Assembly: GCF_023159225.1 (NCBI RefSeq)
Contig: NC_063170.1
Location: 62,718,208-62,782,207, forward strand
Source of the DNA: Perognathus longimembris pacificus
Lineage: Eukaryota > Chordata > Mammalia > Rodentia > Heteromyidae
Direction: 5' to 3'
Length of the DNA: 64,000 bases
Part shown: one piece after another, positions 25,901-38,995 of the stretch
Numbering within the stretch: the first letter of the stretch is position 1
How the letters are laid out: each line of letters opens with the position of its first letter
Notes under the pieces: generated by a model
What the model was told of the DNA's origin: nothing
Seen by the model: the letters and a program-made list of their open reading frames with translations, nothing else
Database searches by the model: none
Made by a program: the position numbers and the translations under genes

Positions 25901-26589
25901 ATCTAACTCTTGTTCTCTGTTATTTTGAGAGACAGACTTGCTTTCCCTATCATAACTACTTTATGTTTGGAGGATTATAAATAACCTCTAGGAAATATAT
26001 ATATGTATATATATATATATATATAGTCAAATTATAAACAGAGTGACAATTCAATCTAAACCGGTGGCTTCCACATGAAAGTATAAGCAAAATTGAGAAA
26101 TTGCATCAATTATTAATCATATCTACAATGCAAAAAAGTCTAAGCTGTGAGAGAAAAGGCAATGGCAAAGGGAACATTTCTCAGCTGAGAGAGAAGTAAT
26201 GGCAGGAGCTATCCATGAAATATGCTGTGCACTGGCCATAAGTCACCTCCAGTCACTTCTCTGATGCTTGATTCACTGCCTAGGAATTCTCTTCTCTTGC
26301 CGTACATTTCATTCCCTGGAATCAGTCTTTCTGAAGCAATTTATTACCCAGGTGGTAAATACTTGTTCCACAAGTAGAGAAGCCATTACTCACCACTTCT
26401 CTTATCTTTCTTTTGCTATTTTGATTTTCGGTACAGTTTATTTCTATTTTATTATTTTCAATCATTCCAGAGCACAGTTTACTGGCATGTACTTTGGGAG
26501 TGAGAGGAGGAAGATACCAATTGTGACATAATAAGAAATACATATTTAGTTTCTAATACTGGTCTCATAAAACCATGTAGGAAATATAT

Positions 26590-26690
26590 ATGGAGAGAGA
26601 GAAAGAGAAAGCGAGAGAGAGGGAAAGAGGGGAAGAGAGAGGCTAGTATGAGAGAGAGAAGGGAGTGAAGGGGGAAGGAGGTCTAGGAGT
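26590..26690 (+). repeat. GA-rich low-complexity tract
   Basis: Irregular agag/aaag/gggaag purine tract of about 100 bp. Confidence 0.9.
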
Positions 26691-26713
26691 ATTTTTGATT
26701 TTAGTATTTATCT

Positions 26714-26756
26714 CAGGCTGGTAGAGTGCTCTAGTGGTAGAGTGCTTGCCTCGTAT
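26714..26756 (+). repeat. ID-like SINE fragment
   Basis: ggctggtagagtgctctagtg and gtagagtgcttgcctcg match part of the left ID-like monomer (A-box region). There is no B box or tail, so it is a short fragment. Confidence 0.55.
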
Positions 26757-28321
26757 TTATCTCTTGGCTGTGGTTTTTGACATAGCTTTCAAATATCCTA
26801 TAACTATCAATATAGCCATATCTATCAATCTACATCAATGTACCTTAGGTTATCTATTTTTAAACTATGCTGGGTTATAAGAATGTCTTTTGTTTTAGTG
26901 CAATATCTCTTGAAGGGTGCATGGATATCTTTAAAATGGAAGATGATTACCAAGGAGGCCAAACTATGATTAAGAGCTTCAAAATTTCAGTCCCACTTTG
27001 GGCAAGGAAGTGGACGGGGGATTGAATTAATAGTTGATTCTACCTATGTATAAAGGCACCATGAACATCCTCAATTATGAGGTTCTGAGAGCTTCTGCGT
27101 TTGAGTGCAGCCATGTGCTGAGGGAGGGAGGCACCCATAATTCCACAGAAACACGGAAGCTTGTGCCCACAAGACCTTTCTAGATATCAGCCCTGGAACC
27201 TCTTTATCTGAGTCTTCCTTTGCATCCTTTATAATAGACCCATAAATATTACTGAGGTATCTCCCTGTCTACAGTGAACCATTAGTTCCTGTTTCAAATC
27301 TGAGGCAGGGCATGGAAGAGTTTTTGATACATAACGAAGTTAAACAGAACTATGGATATTCTGGGCACCTAACACTTGCACGTGGTTCCTGAGATGGATG
27401 ATGGACTTCAACAAGGCCTGTAACGTTTACAGTAAATCTAAGTGGTATCTGAACTGAGTTACATTTTAGAATACCCACTGCTATCTGCAGAGAAATGCTT
27501 AGGTGGGAAACTTCACATATTTGACATCCCAAGTTTGTGAGGAGAGAAGTGGTTTTACACCAGTTGTGAGTTTCGAATAACAAATGGAATGTTGTTCAGG
27601 AATTTTATTCGGATCATAGCAGCAGACACTCAGAGCATTGCCCTGCCTGCTACTGTAGCTTATTGCATGTGTCACAGCAGATGTTCTCTCCATGTCATCT
27701 TCCATCTACCAATGCCTTCTGAACCTTGTAGACCAGTGGCTCGTGGCCACTTGTATGAACTCTTCTAATTGATTCATGGACAAAGTGATCAAAAAGATAA
27801 TTATAAGACAAAGTTGAAAATCTGTACCTTGCTAGAAGATCCTCCTTGATTTTTATTTTGTTCTTCCACAAAGACTGCTATTTTGCTCTTTGCCAAACTT
27901 TTCGCATTACACTTGTTCATTTTCCTATGTCTGTTTCACTTGCTACTGTCTGTTCCTAAGATTTCTCTCCTGTCCATGATTAATATTCAGGTCCTAAAGT
28001 AAAAAAAAAATCTTCTGCCTCTGCCTAGGATCTGGTTGTGGGAGGGTGGTGCCTCAGTGGCCAGACTACAAGCTTTGACTGCATTCAAAATCACATGTGC
28101 TTTTGATGCGGTTTAGGAAGAGTGGGCAGCAAACTGGATTTCCAGTCTGCAGAACCAGAACTGCCTTCAGAAGTAATTGCATTTCTTCTGTCATAAATAG
28201 AATTGTATCCTTCTGTTGGCAAATAGATAGGAACTAAATCCAAAATTATTCATGTTTTCACAAATACACACATATTGGCACTATATCTCATGTATGTATC
28301 ACTAACAGCAGTGACAGCAGA

Positions 28322-28345
28322 GACAAACACACACACACACACATA
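28322..28345 (+). repeat. (CA)n microsatellite
   Basis: About 9 CA units. Confidence 0.9.
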
Positions 28346-28942
28346 CATCTCTTGGGCACATATACTGTCACACCCCTCTATTAATGGAGATGTATTCTAA
28401 GGAATGAGTCATTATGTGATTCTGTCATTGGGTGGACATTTTAGAGGTCATTTACACAAACCCACATGGATTATAAGTCAATCCCTTGGCATGGCCACTT
28501 GATGAAGTCCAGGAAAGCAATTAAGTTAGCCTGAGACTGCTACTAGTATAATTTGGCACACTGTTTTGCAGTGAGCTTTTCACGTAAGTGGAAAGAATCC
28601 ACACTAAAATAATAGCTAGAAATTTATTATAGTAAACATATTTAACACTAGCATGGTTATTGCTTAGCATTACCAGTATTGTGGGTAGTAGCTAGTGGTC
28701 TGTGCTATACTTTCATAGGACTGGTAGCACATTGTCCACAAACAAAACACAAACACATGAGCAAAACATGGCAGTACCCAGTGACAACAGCCCCAAGGTC
28801 AACAGGTGATAGGAATTTTCAGTTTGCTTTGGTCTTATGGAACCTCTGTTGTCTCTAAAGTTGATTTCTGACCAAAACATTGCCAAGTGTGATGTGAATG
28901 TGTGTATTTATGTATGCATATGTACAACCTCATCTCTGTCTC

Positions 28943-28983
28943 TACCACACACACACACACACACACATAAACACACACACACG
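28943..28983 (+). repeat. (CA)n microsatellite
   Basis: Two CA runs separated by taaa. Open frames across it are artefacts. Confidence 0.92.
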
Positions 28984-29079
28984 TTGTGTAGAAAATTTTA
29001 AAATTCTCTTCAAATTTGAAAGAAAGGATGTTTTCATTTCCTTTTGGCATCATAGAGATTTGGATTTGTTGTTTCCTTC

Positions 29080-29250
29080 CTGTGTTGTTTATTTTCTGGT
29101 ACTCTACCACTTTAGCCACACTTCTAACCTAGTAGATAGCTGATTACATTGGAGACAGAGACTCTAACTTTTCTGCTCAAGGTGGCATCAAATTATGATC
29201 CTCTGTATCTCAGCTTCCTGAAAAACTGGGAATTCAGACCTGAGATATAG
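29080..29250 (-). repeat. 7SL-Geo-type SINE, - orientation, old
   Basis: Contains ctggtactctaccactttag, then atcaaattatgatcctctgt and atctcagcttcctgaaaaac, a diverged reverse copy. A GT microsatellite follows. Confidence 0.7.
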
Positions 29251-29256
29251 TTCAGT

Positions 29257-29295
29257 ATGTGTGTGTGTGTGTGTGTGTGTGTGTTGTGTGTGTGA
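29257..29295 (+). repeat. (GT)n microsatellite
   Basis: About 17 units with one interruption, at the right end of a - strand SINE. Confidence 0.92.
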
Positions 29296-30953
29296 TACAC
29301 ATAGCTTTTGTACACCTTAAGTGTTGACCTGACTTCAATGGATCCATTGATGCTTTTTCAGCTTAGTTCATCCCACATTAATAATTTCCTGGTATGTGAG
29401 TAACTCACAAATTAAGCATATCCAAATCATGGCCGGCTCCTCCTCCACTTGCTTTTCCCAACATATGCATTGTATGTACATTAATTTGCCTAAAGTTGCT
29501 GAATTGGCTTAATGGAACATCATTGCCATCTTCTGGCCATGTTCAGTTTTTATCGTGATGAGACAAATTATGCAATGTATTAAAAATATTTTTGTTATGT
29601 AATCCTCATAAGTGAATTTTACATACTTAACGTTAGAATGGACATCATGATACAGTTGGTCACTTTATAACTTGCCCTATATTTAAAAAGTGATGGAAGT
29701 TATCCAATTTAATAGTTAATGTGAGCAATACACTTTTGTAAGTAAAGAATATGGATTTGAAGGTCAAAATAAAAGTTTGAAGACTCAGTACTACCATGTG
29801 CAATTTATGTGGTCTTTGATAGGTCCCATAACACTTCCAGAGTCACATTGTTCAAAAAGCAGAAAATAAGAAATAGTAGCAGTTATTTCCACTGTAGGGT
29901 TGATATTAACACAAAAGGAAATAAGAATGCCAGTGTCTGGTAAGCAATCACCTATATCCCTGAGTGTCATTTCTGTAGTGTTACACTTCTGGTGGTAATA
30001 TTTACAAAGCTAACTTCCTCTCTGTTTTTTTTTTTTTATTAACCCTGTGGTTTAACTTACAAATGTGAGATTTCTGAAAAACTGTCATTTGCTGTCTATG
30101 GTAGAGTACTCTTGATATTTTGTTTAGATAGGAAGCTATCTAATAGTTAAAATACAGTGATCATAACTGTTCAGTTCAAGGGATAGAGATAATTATGTAT
30201 CCTATGAAAGCACCAACTCACCAACAAGATAAAACATTTCCCTTACCCCCGATGTTCCTGTGCCTTTTATGTATTAAACAGAATGTGTGCTGTGTCCCCA
30301 TGTAGGATGCATGCTAATCTTTCTTTATCATACTAGTGTCCTGTTGCCAAAGTACCATTGGAGTGGCTTTTGCCCTTACGACTCAGACCACCATCCTCAT
30401 GTCCTGTAGAAATTGTAAAGGAGGGAATGGAATAACTCATTCAGAAATGCTACAGAGCCCTGATTTAAGGTTTATCACTTGTGGTAGGCATTGTTTCCCA
30501 GACTGCCTATGGGTAGGAGTCTTTTTAAATAAAATATCATTGTGACACTATTCACTATTTAAACATTGATAAGAGAAAAATTCTCTCAGAAAAAATGGCC
30601 GTGCTCCCACAGCTTCTTGTAGAAGGCATCAGGTTTCTGAATTTTGAGCGATAGGTGTGGCTTTACCTAGTAAACTTGAATTCCTGAATTCAAATCCTGC
30701 CCCGCATTAATATTATGACTGCATCCTCCCCGTTCCTTCCTCTCTTCATTTGCCTCTCCTCCTCCCCTTGAATAGACCCTCACATCTTTCAAGTGCCAGT
30801 TCTTTACATTTATTTTGTTGGACTGTGCTAGTTTTTCTAAGGAATTACACCACTTAAATTTTCCCCTGCAAATATCATAATTCAGTTAATACATTGATGT
30901 GTACCTGCATACAACCTAGTGATTTTTAACTTGCACATTTAAAAATTTGGTCT

Positions 30954-31195
30954 AGCCAGGCACCTCTGGCTCACTGCTGTAATCCTAGCTACTCAGGAGG
31001 CTGAGATCTGAGGATCATGGTTCAAAACCAGCCCAGGAAGGAAAGTGCCATGAGACAATCATCTCTAATGAACTACCAGAAAAAAAAAAAGGAATCGGTG
31101 TTCTGGTTCAATGTGACACTAGCCTTGAAGGAAAAAGCTCAGGGACAATGCCTAGATCCAGAGTTCAGCCACATGAACCATAAATAAATAAATAA
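30954..31195 (+). repeat. 7SL-Geo-type SINE, + orientation
   Basis: Near-consensus left half (taatcctagctactcaggag, gatctgaggatcatggttca), a poly(A) linker at 31079-31091, a degenerate right half (gacactagccttgaagg, agctcagggacaatgcc), and an (AAAT)n tail. Confidence 0.88.
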
Positions 31196-31224
31196 GCAAC
31201 CAAACAGGTCTGGCTTCCACAAAG

Positions 31225-31365
31225 GACAGGAATCAAGGGAACTTTATCTCCCTCGGCATGACTTCACTTAACATAATTTTTTTCCCAGGTCTATCCATTT
31301 CTTTACAAATAACGTCACATCATTCTTTCCAATGCCTATCTATACCATGAGAGATATTTGTTAGA
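31225..31365 (-). mobile_element. LINE-1 3' UTR remnant, antisense
   Basis: gcatgacttcacttaacata, ccaggtctatccatttcttt and catcattctttccaatgcc have the pattern seen when an L1 3' UTR is read backwards (cacttaacataat ... tccat ... cattcttt). Confidence 0.65.
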
Positions 31366-31430
31366 GGCCTGATAAAGGCTGGTGAATATGTCACTGACCT
31401 GGTTCCTTATGAAATAACTGGTCAATGTCT

Positions 31431-31560
31431 GGCTTTTGCATTCAGAGCACTTCAGTTCACACCTCAATATTAAGACCTCTCCACTAATATGACATGGAGC
31501 GAATCATGGGGGCCTCATTTTGTGGTATGTAAAATGGGAGAATAAATATACTAAGTCATT
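31431..31560 (+). repeat. MIR-like remnant
   Basis: cctcattttgtggtatgtaa and aatgggagaataaatat match the core end of MIR in forward orientation. The head is degenerate. Confidence 0.6.
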
Positions 31561-32816
31561 CACAAAGAAATGATAGGATGGATGGATATTCTTCTTGCCT
31601 GAAAATTGTAAAAGTACTGCCAAACTTATATTCATTGTATTTTTCTTTTTGTTATGCGTCAGTACAGATACCACTGCATAGTTAAAGTATTTTTAGTTAC
31701 TCATGATAATGAAGTATAAATGGTTGAAATTTTACCTAGCCTTTGGCTTGACTCTTCCCTATTCCATGTTCTTAGTTTAGCTGTTAAATGAAGTTACATG
31801 TCCACAGACTTTTTCACATATATATTTGCAGTCAACCCTGGGGATATCTTGACAGATGATGGAGCTTATTCATTATGCATAGGATGTTACTATTCTCACC
31901 TTTACGGTAAGCTGATTCACCCATTCTGTGGAGATATATCACCGTTGCTTTCTATTCTCTCTCTGTCTCTCTGCCTCTCTCTGTCCTATACCAGATATTT
32001 CCACAGCCAATTTTTTTTTTTCATGAACTCAGGGAAGCTTGTCCCAAAGTCAGTAGCAAGTAATTTCTTTTATTCTCCTTAGCCTGAAAAGTTACTCTCT
32101 GTCCTAACACAGAAAGACACAATGGAAGGTTAGGTTCCATCTCAATATTGGTGACAGGAATTTCCAAACTAACTTGCTTGTGGTTCTGGAAAGATCGCCT
32201 TTAAACCTGGGCAATTCAATCAGAAAGAATTTTGTTTTAGAAATGGGTATTGTTTACTAGCATTTAGCATTTGCTCAGGTCGAACTTTCCTCCTGAGCTT
32301 TCTGTGTTTCGTTAGTGTGGTGATCTCTGAAGACACATGTCATGGTATGTGGAGCAGGAAGCCTGAAGCATGGTGGATGGTGAAGGGTTGGGCCATGGGT
32401 TAGCAGAATTAGTTGGCTGTGTAGCTGGGTCACTGGGCTATCACCGCGGCAAATCTGCTTAACCACTCAGATAAAAGGGAGACAGGAGTAATACAACTTT
32501 CTATTTTTCAGATCCATGAAAAATTAAGATGGTCTTGTTTTGTTTTGTTTGTCCATTTTTGTCTATTTGTTTGATTCTTTCCTATTTGCCCTGCTTCTAA
32601 AAGTGAGAGACCTAGTAAATGTTTGCTGTTGAATAAATAAAGGGTTTTAATGAGCGTTAACTGACACTGTGAACACAAACCTTTTACCAAACCTAGTACA
32701 TTTTAAGCCATCATTTGGGATCTTCATTCAAAACAATGTCCACCTTCAAGCAAACGCAAAATAAATGATTTTATTTTAAAAAGTTTGGAGATGGGTTTAT
32801 AGAAAATATGTTAATT

Positions 32817-33011
32817 GGGGCTGGGAATGTGGCTTAGTTGTAGAGTGCTGGCCTAGCATGCATGAAGCCCAGGGTTCGATTCCTCAGTACCACATAAACA
32901 GAAAAAACAGGAAGTGGGGCTGTGGCTCAAGAGGTAGAGTGCTAGATCTGAGCAAAAAGAAAGCAGGGACAGTGCACAGGCCCTGAGTCCAAGCTTCAGG
33001 ACTGGCAAAAA
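32817..33011 (+). repeat. IDL-Geo-type dimeric SINE, + orientation
   Basis: Starts ggggctgggaatgtggctta and ends caggactggcaaaa. It is flanked by a perfect 14-bp duplication, agaaaatatgttaa, at 32801-32814 and 33012-33025. Confidence 0.93.
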
Positions 33012-34229
33012 AGAAAATATGTTAACTATAACATATTTTTTAAACTATGATTCCTTTCTCCATTTATTTATAGATGCACTAAATATGCTTCCATCAATTA
33101 TAACATGGCTTGCACTATTGCAAGTAGTGGTTATTTGAAGGTAAACAAAAATAGTCCTAAAGATGTCTAGCCATTAAAACCTTATACCCTGCCTTGGTCA
33201 GGGCTGAGTTCCCTTTTGTCTGTCAGAGATCAATAACTATGGAAGAAGAGATGTGTAGGAAACAGGTATTCAGCTCACTAACTTTGGTATTAATCTTTTG
33301 TCATTTGTGGATCTGTCAGCCCCTCTAAAACTCTTGAACTATGAAAGTATTTTCCCTGAGACAAGAGGTTATACACAGACTCTGCTCTCCACTGCCTGTG
33401 TCTGCCTGAGATAATTCCTCAGCCAGTTGTTGCAGGTTATAGACATAATTGGCTATTAGTCATTTTGGTGCCATTGTTCACTGACATACATTTCAGCATC
33501 ATCTCTCAGCCATCTGAAAAGCAAGGTCCTGGTTTCTGATTAATCTTTGACTGGTCATTGAGGATACTGAAGCAGCTCCTGGTTAATTAGACCATTTTGT
33601 CTCTAACCTCATCCTTTTCCTGAGCATTAGAATGATAGCAGTGCCAGCCATTCTAACCCAGCCCCGAAACATTACTAATCAGCTTTGGTGATTTGCTAGG
33701 GGTATCGTTTGAGTCAAATTGTTGTGAGAGGTGATAACTAAGTGGGCATTTTTATCTCCAAGTCAATTACACACATTTAATGAAGGCTAAGGACCTCGTA
33801 CAGTAAAAAGTAACAATTGTTTATGCAATGCAAAGACACACACAAACACATATAAGGTGATAAAATGGAGGAAGTATTTAGTGAAGGTCCTTTCCCATTT
33901 TTATAATTTCTCTATACTTGGCCACTCGCAGCTCTGACTTTTAAGCCTCTTCCTGTTAAATGAGAAAGATATTAGTTTTCACAAGGTTATGGAAATAATT
34001 AAATAGCCTGAAATAAAATCTTAGATCTCAGTGTCTGCCCTATAATGTGTGCTAATAATAAAGTCATTATTATTCCAGGGAATCTATCCCTTTCCCTCAA
34101 ACAAATGTAAAAGAATCAATGAATTTTCCAATAATTCACATTAAAAAATAATTCTCTCCTTTTAACCTGAACTGTAGACAATCAGACAAAAAGGTAAGGA
34201 CTGTCAAGCTTTGCTTGACATGGAACATG

Positions 34230-34243
34230 TATATCTATATCTA

Positions 34244-34296
<53 letters not shown>

Positions 34297-34298
34297 GT
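34230..34298 (+). repeat. (CTAT)n microsatellite
   Basis: About 12 perfect CTAT units preceded by imperfect atctat units. Confidence 0.95.
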
Positions 34299-34874
34299 CT
34301 TATTAGAATTTAGGACAGAATGCTTAAAAAGTGAAAGAAGACAGACAAAAATATGAACTTCATTGTCCAGAGGATGGGGGACTTTTCCTTGACATTTCCA
34401 AACAAACGAACAAATAAATTCTACTGACTCCAGAATAACAGTAGAAACAGCCAAGGTTATGGCTTCAAAAAAAAAAAAGACAAGATTGTTTGGACCCTTT
34501 GCATTCTGTCAGGCAATTAAAAAAATATTTTGTTAAATCACAGTTCTTTCTTTTATACAGACCATCCCTCAAATCTGGACTCTCCTTTTAGCTCTTTAAA
34601 TGCATATCTACCTTTTCGTTTCTTAATGTTAAATTTTGATTAAAATAATGTGGCAGTATCTCTCATTAGAGCAGAGTCTTGTATTTGATAGGCACTTGAT
34701 CCATAGTGCCAAATGATGTGTTTTTCTAATTGCCAATTTGATCATTAGTCCTTGATTGTTTGCATTTGTTTGAGTTTGTATATTGAAATCATTTCTGGCT
34801 ATGCAACCCGATTTTGAACTTTTTATCATTCTACCTCTAAATGCATTTTGTTTTCTTTCAAATCAGGCTGTTTG

Positions 34875-35110
34875 TTTGTTTTTTGCTGGTCCTGTAGCTT
34901 GAACTCAGAGCCTGTGCTCTGTCCCTGAGCCTCTCTGTGCTCAAGGCTAGCACTTTACCACCTGAGCCACAGCTCCAATTGTGGCTTTTTCTGAGTAGTT
35001 TATTGGACATAAGAGTCTTTAGCCAGCTCTGGCTGGCTTCAAACCATGACCCTCAGATCTCAGTCTCCTGAGTAGCTAGAATTACAGGCATGAGCCACCA
35101 GTTTCCAGCT
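34875..35110 (-). repeat. 7SL-Geo-type SINE, - orientation
   Basis: gctggtcctgtagcttgaac, tcaaggctagcactttacc, gagccacagctcc, then ctggcttcaaaccatgaccc and cagtctcctgagtagctaga, ending gcatgagccaccagtttcca. It is complete and moderately diverged. Confidence 0.9.
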
Positions 35111-35729
35111 TAAATCAAAGCATTTTTACTTACTTATCCTTACTGTTTCTAAAAGAATACATTTATTCCTAACTCTTCTGTTGTTGAATCATGAAAGTCA
35201 TGGCTTCAAATGCTAGCTAACTGGATTAAGTTCTTTTTTTCTCAAACATCAGGAAATTAACATTTACTCAGAAGTTTGTAGCAAGACTTGAATCAGGTAA
35301 TAAAGGCCCAGTTAGAGGACATAACACTTACCAATTTGACAAAAATGTCAGAATCATAATCATCTTCCAAATATCAACTTGGATATCACTTGTACTATAG
35401 AACAATCTCTGGCCTCATAAGACTCAATTAGATTAAAATTAATATTTATTATCAGGACATCCCAATATTGAATCATGCTTCTAATAACTTATGCTAAGGA
35501 AATAACTGTTAAGTATAGGAATGTATTTTGTGACACTATTTATACCCATAGGAAAAAAATCAGACCACATAAATGTTTTTCTCTGGATATATCAGACACC
35601 TAATTGATAATTATGACCCTTTTACAAATTGTTGCTTGATGAAAATAAAGATTTGCCAGGGTCAATGAATGACAGAAAATAGTTAGGTCGCATTGTTACT
35701 TGGATAATGGTAGCTATGAAACATTAACA

Positions 35730-35815
35730 GAGTACTGAGTGGTTTAATTCAGTGACAGAGCCATAGTCAGCCTCTACAAAGTCCTGGGTTCAAGTATTGA
35801 AAAAAATCCAGGAAA
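35730..35815 (+). repeat. Degenerate ID-like monomer
   Basis: gtggtttaattcagtgacag, agcctctacaaagtcctggg and ttcaagt have the order of the ID-like left monomer (A box, then B-box-like gggttcaagt). Assigned by pattern only. Confidence 0.45.
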
Positions 35816-36095
35816 TACAATGTACTTACAATTTAATGTTTATTTTTCATTGCCAAATCTTTGTATTTTATTCATTTTATACTTGAGTATTATAAGTATT
35901 TCACCTGTTGCTTTTATAATGGAATAAAATAATAAGCTTAAGAATTGATGGTAGAGTAAGTAAAGCTTTTCCTATCTGCATGCCCATGACACTTCATTCC
36001 ATGGAGGACTGTCACATGACTCTTGTTGGCTTTCTACACTATGTTTAAGAACACTGAGACAAGATAGCAAGCAGTAAGAATGAGGGGAGATAAGA

Positions 36096-36215
36096 AGAAG
36101 GAGGAGGTGGAGGGGAGGGCAAGTAGGGGAGGGGAAGGGGAAGGGGGAGGGGGAGGGGAAGGGGAAGGGGGAGGGGGAGGGGAAGGGGAAAGGGGAGGGG
36201 AAGGGGAAGGGGAAG
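36096..36215 (+). repeat. Polypurine GGGGAA/GGGGGA tract
   Basis: About 120 bp with almost only purines on this strand, including an internal duplication of a ggggaaggggaaggggga-like block. Many G-runs of 4-5 occur at short spacing. Pro/Ser/Leu-rich open frames on the - strand are low-complexity artefacts. Confidence 0.95.
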
Positions 36216-38710
36216 AATCCCAGAAGTACTTATCAACTTCACATCTGGGGGAACTGAGTATATTCAAACATTACAGTGAGGAACAGGGCCAAATTAAAAG
36301 ATTCAGGACTCGTTGAACATAGAAGGAATAAACAGAAAATATCCAAGGCTTTGCTCACACCAGGAATCAAACAGTTTTCCTGCTAATAAAAGAAAACTGC
36401 ATTGGTTATGAGTCTGGGGAAAAAAAAAAGCTCTCTCATGCTTGGCATTTCTATAAACTGTCCTTGTCATCTAATCTTTATATTGAGAAGAAGACAATAT
36501 AGCATAATGAATCGAGGGATGCTGTTTCATTTTGTTATTTCATATTTGAATCCAGTCTAGTATAATTATGGTGTTTATGGAGTTTAAACTGATGGAGCAG
36601 GAGAGAAATAGAGAGATGAGTGTTCAATCCACACTAGCAGCAGGCGGAGCATTTCTTCATAAGAGAGATTATTTTGCCACATACAGAAAACATAGAAGAG
36701 GGATTTTCCAGCCAATAATTTTAATTAGTAAGAAGCTCTCATCATGAATCTAATTGTGCATAAATAAGTTTTAAATCCAAATAAGGACAATAGTAGTAAA
36801 ACTGTTTTGTAGTTACAGCAAGGGAGACCACAAACAAGGACAAGTCTGCCGTGGAATTATGAATGAGCAGATCTGCTCTTGCCTCTAGGCAAGATTCCTG
36901 GGACCGCAATAAGGAATGAGGCAACCAAAGATCCATAGAGATATTAGCTGATAAAATTTCATTAGCCTAGTTTCACAAAGGGCAAATCTTTTCTGACAAA
37001 ATTGGTGGCATTTTTGCATGGTACAGAGGTCAGGAAAAGGACATGACTGGAATAAACGAGAATTCAACCTGAGAAGGCAGAAAGGCATAGATGACATCTT
37101 TAGGGATGAGATAGCATCTGAGCTTTCGAAACAAGACCAGTTGGGCAACCTTCAAACCCAAAGTACTGATTTCATTAAGATCTTCTTGTTGACAATAAGC
37201 GCATGGACTGGTAGGATTGACAGACTGGTATACTTGGCTGGGATTTTCTTGCCAAAACTCCATGTTGCTTATCATCAAATGTTACCCATCCGGGGTGCAT
37301 ACTGATGTTTGCTATTCTGAGATTGTTCAAGACATTTTTCTCAGCTATGTATTTATTTCTTCCAAATGTTTTCTTTTCCATTTATTATTGGTGTGTATGG
37401 AGAGCCAGTGGCCTTTAGGGGAGGCTTTCTGAGTCTCATAACAGGAAGTAATCAGTGGGCCATTGTAACGTCTAAATGATCATAATAGGTTTTATGGGGT
37501 TTTCTAGCATTTTTATTCAAGGATATTTTAGGAAAGTGCTTTTAGTTGCTTTATGTACTTGACAGTATGCTATTATTTTTCAAGGGTTAATATTAAAATG
37601 CTCTAAAATTGGGCAACTAATAGGGTCAAAGTCCCAGAAATTCAAAAATTGAATCTTTTCAGTTGGTCTCTTAGTGTCACTGTTCAGATAGGCTGTCTTT
37701 TATTCTAGAAATACAATAAATACACTAGCACACATACAAACACATTGACTTGAGATTTTTTAAACTATCTAATCCTCTTATTGTCTCATATATTTACAAA
37801 ATAGTCTATGTACTGTACCATACTATATTTTTCTTTTAGTCCTCAAGTTAATGAAAGTGTGGCCTAGATATCTCATTCCATTTGATTATAGAATTTCTCA
37901 CAAAGAAAAAATAAGAAGCTTTCTGATTACCAACATTAGTATTTTACTGTTTTTGTTTCTCTATCATTAGGTCTCCAACTTGTAATGGTACTGCTTTATT
38001 ATAAATATTATAACAATATATTATGTCTATTGTGTAATGGTTTGGCTATATAAACAATATTAAAGCTCCATGCCCTCATTCTTGAAATGTAGTAATATAT
38101 TGGATTACAAGGCCAAAACAAAAAGGAAGCATTAAAATTTCTGTTGAAATTACAGTGAATGATCAATTGGTTAAAATAATGACAGCATCTTGGCTTAGAT
38201 GACGTGGTCCATTCATGGTCACAAGTATCCTGAAAGGCAGGAAAGGAAGAAAAAGAGTTATGAAAATGCATCTGTGGAGGGAGTAGGTTGATGTGAAAAC
38301 GATGAAATATTCTGTTGCTGACATTGTAGCTGGAGAAAAATGTCCATGAGCCAAAAATGTTGATCAACTATAGGAGATGGGCAGTTCAGCTCAGGGACAC
38401 CCATTTTGCAACTTTGACATATATGACTACAAGAAAATAAATTGTTGTTGTTGTTATTGATTTGGAGATAATTTGTTAAAGTACCTATAGAATACTAATA
38501 TGAAGGTGTCCTATAAAGATATTGGCAATATCTTATGAGAATTTTCTCCATAATTTGAGTCTTTCTTTTTTCAATGTCATAGCTGTTGAAGATTCCTGGC
38601 TCTGTCCTCAATTTCTTCTCTGCTCTTTCTGTGTTATTAAGATTCCTTTTCACTAAGTGATGCCATGAACCGTGCCTCTCTCCAGATGTAGCACAATGAG
38701 CAACTTAAAT

Positions 38711-38771
38711 GTGTGTGTGTGTATGTGTGTGTGAGAGAGAGAGTGTGTGTGTGAGAGAGTGTGTGTGTGTT
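38711..38771 (+). repeat. (GT)n/(GA)n compound microsatellite
   Basis: Alternating GT and GA blocks adjoining a - strand SINE. Confidence 0.92.
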
Positions 38772-38995
38772 CCTGTCCTGGGACTCAAACTCAGGGCTTG
38801 AGCACTATCCGTGAGCCTTTTGGCTTAAGGCTAGTGCTCTACCACTTGACAAAAGTATCGGTTCTGGCCTTTTTGTGGTGAACTGGAAATAGTCCCACAG
38901 ACTTTTCTGTCTGGGTTGGTTCTGAATTACAATCCTCAAATCTCAGCTTCCTGAGTAGCTAGGATTACAGGCATGAGCTACCGGAACCTGGCCAC
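38772..38995 (-). repeat. 7SL-Geo-type SINE, - orientation
   Basis: Directly after a GT/GA microsatellite: ctgtcctgggactcaaactc, taaggctagtgctctaccac, then caatcctcaaatctcagctt, cctgagtagctaggattaca and gcatgagctaccggaacctg. Confidence 0.9.

Noticed and set aside
33380..33790. Possible conserved enhancer with TAATTA-like motifs
   Set aside because: A few homeodomain-like cores are expected by chance in AT-rich intron, and nothing else in the sequence supports it.
34230..34298. CRISPR-like regular repeats
   Set aside because: A tetranucleotide microsatellite without spacers. The other regular repeats here are also simple repeats, and this is a mammalian locus.
36034..36316. Pro/Ser-rich and Gly/Glu-rich open frames
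   Set aside because: They are translations of the GGGGAA polypurine tract in several frames, a low-complexity artefact.
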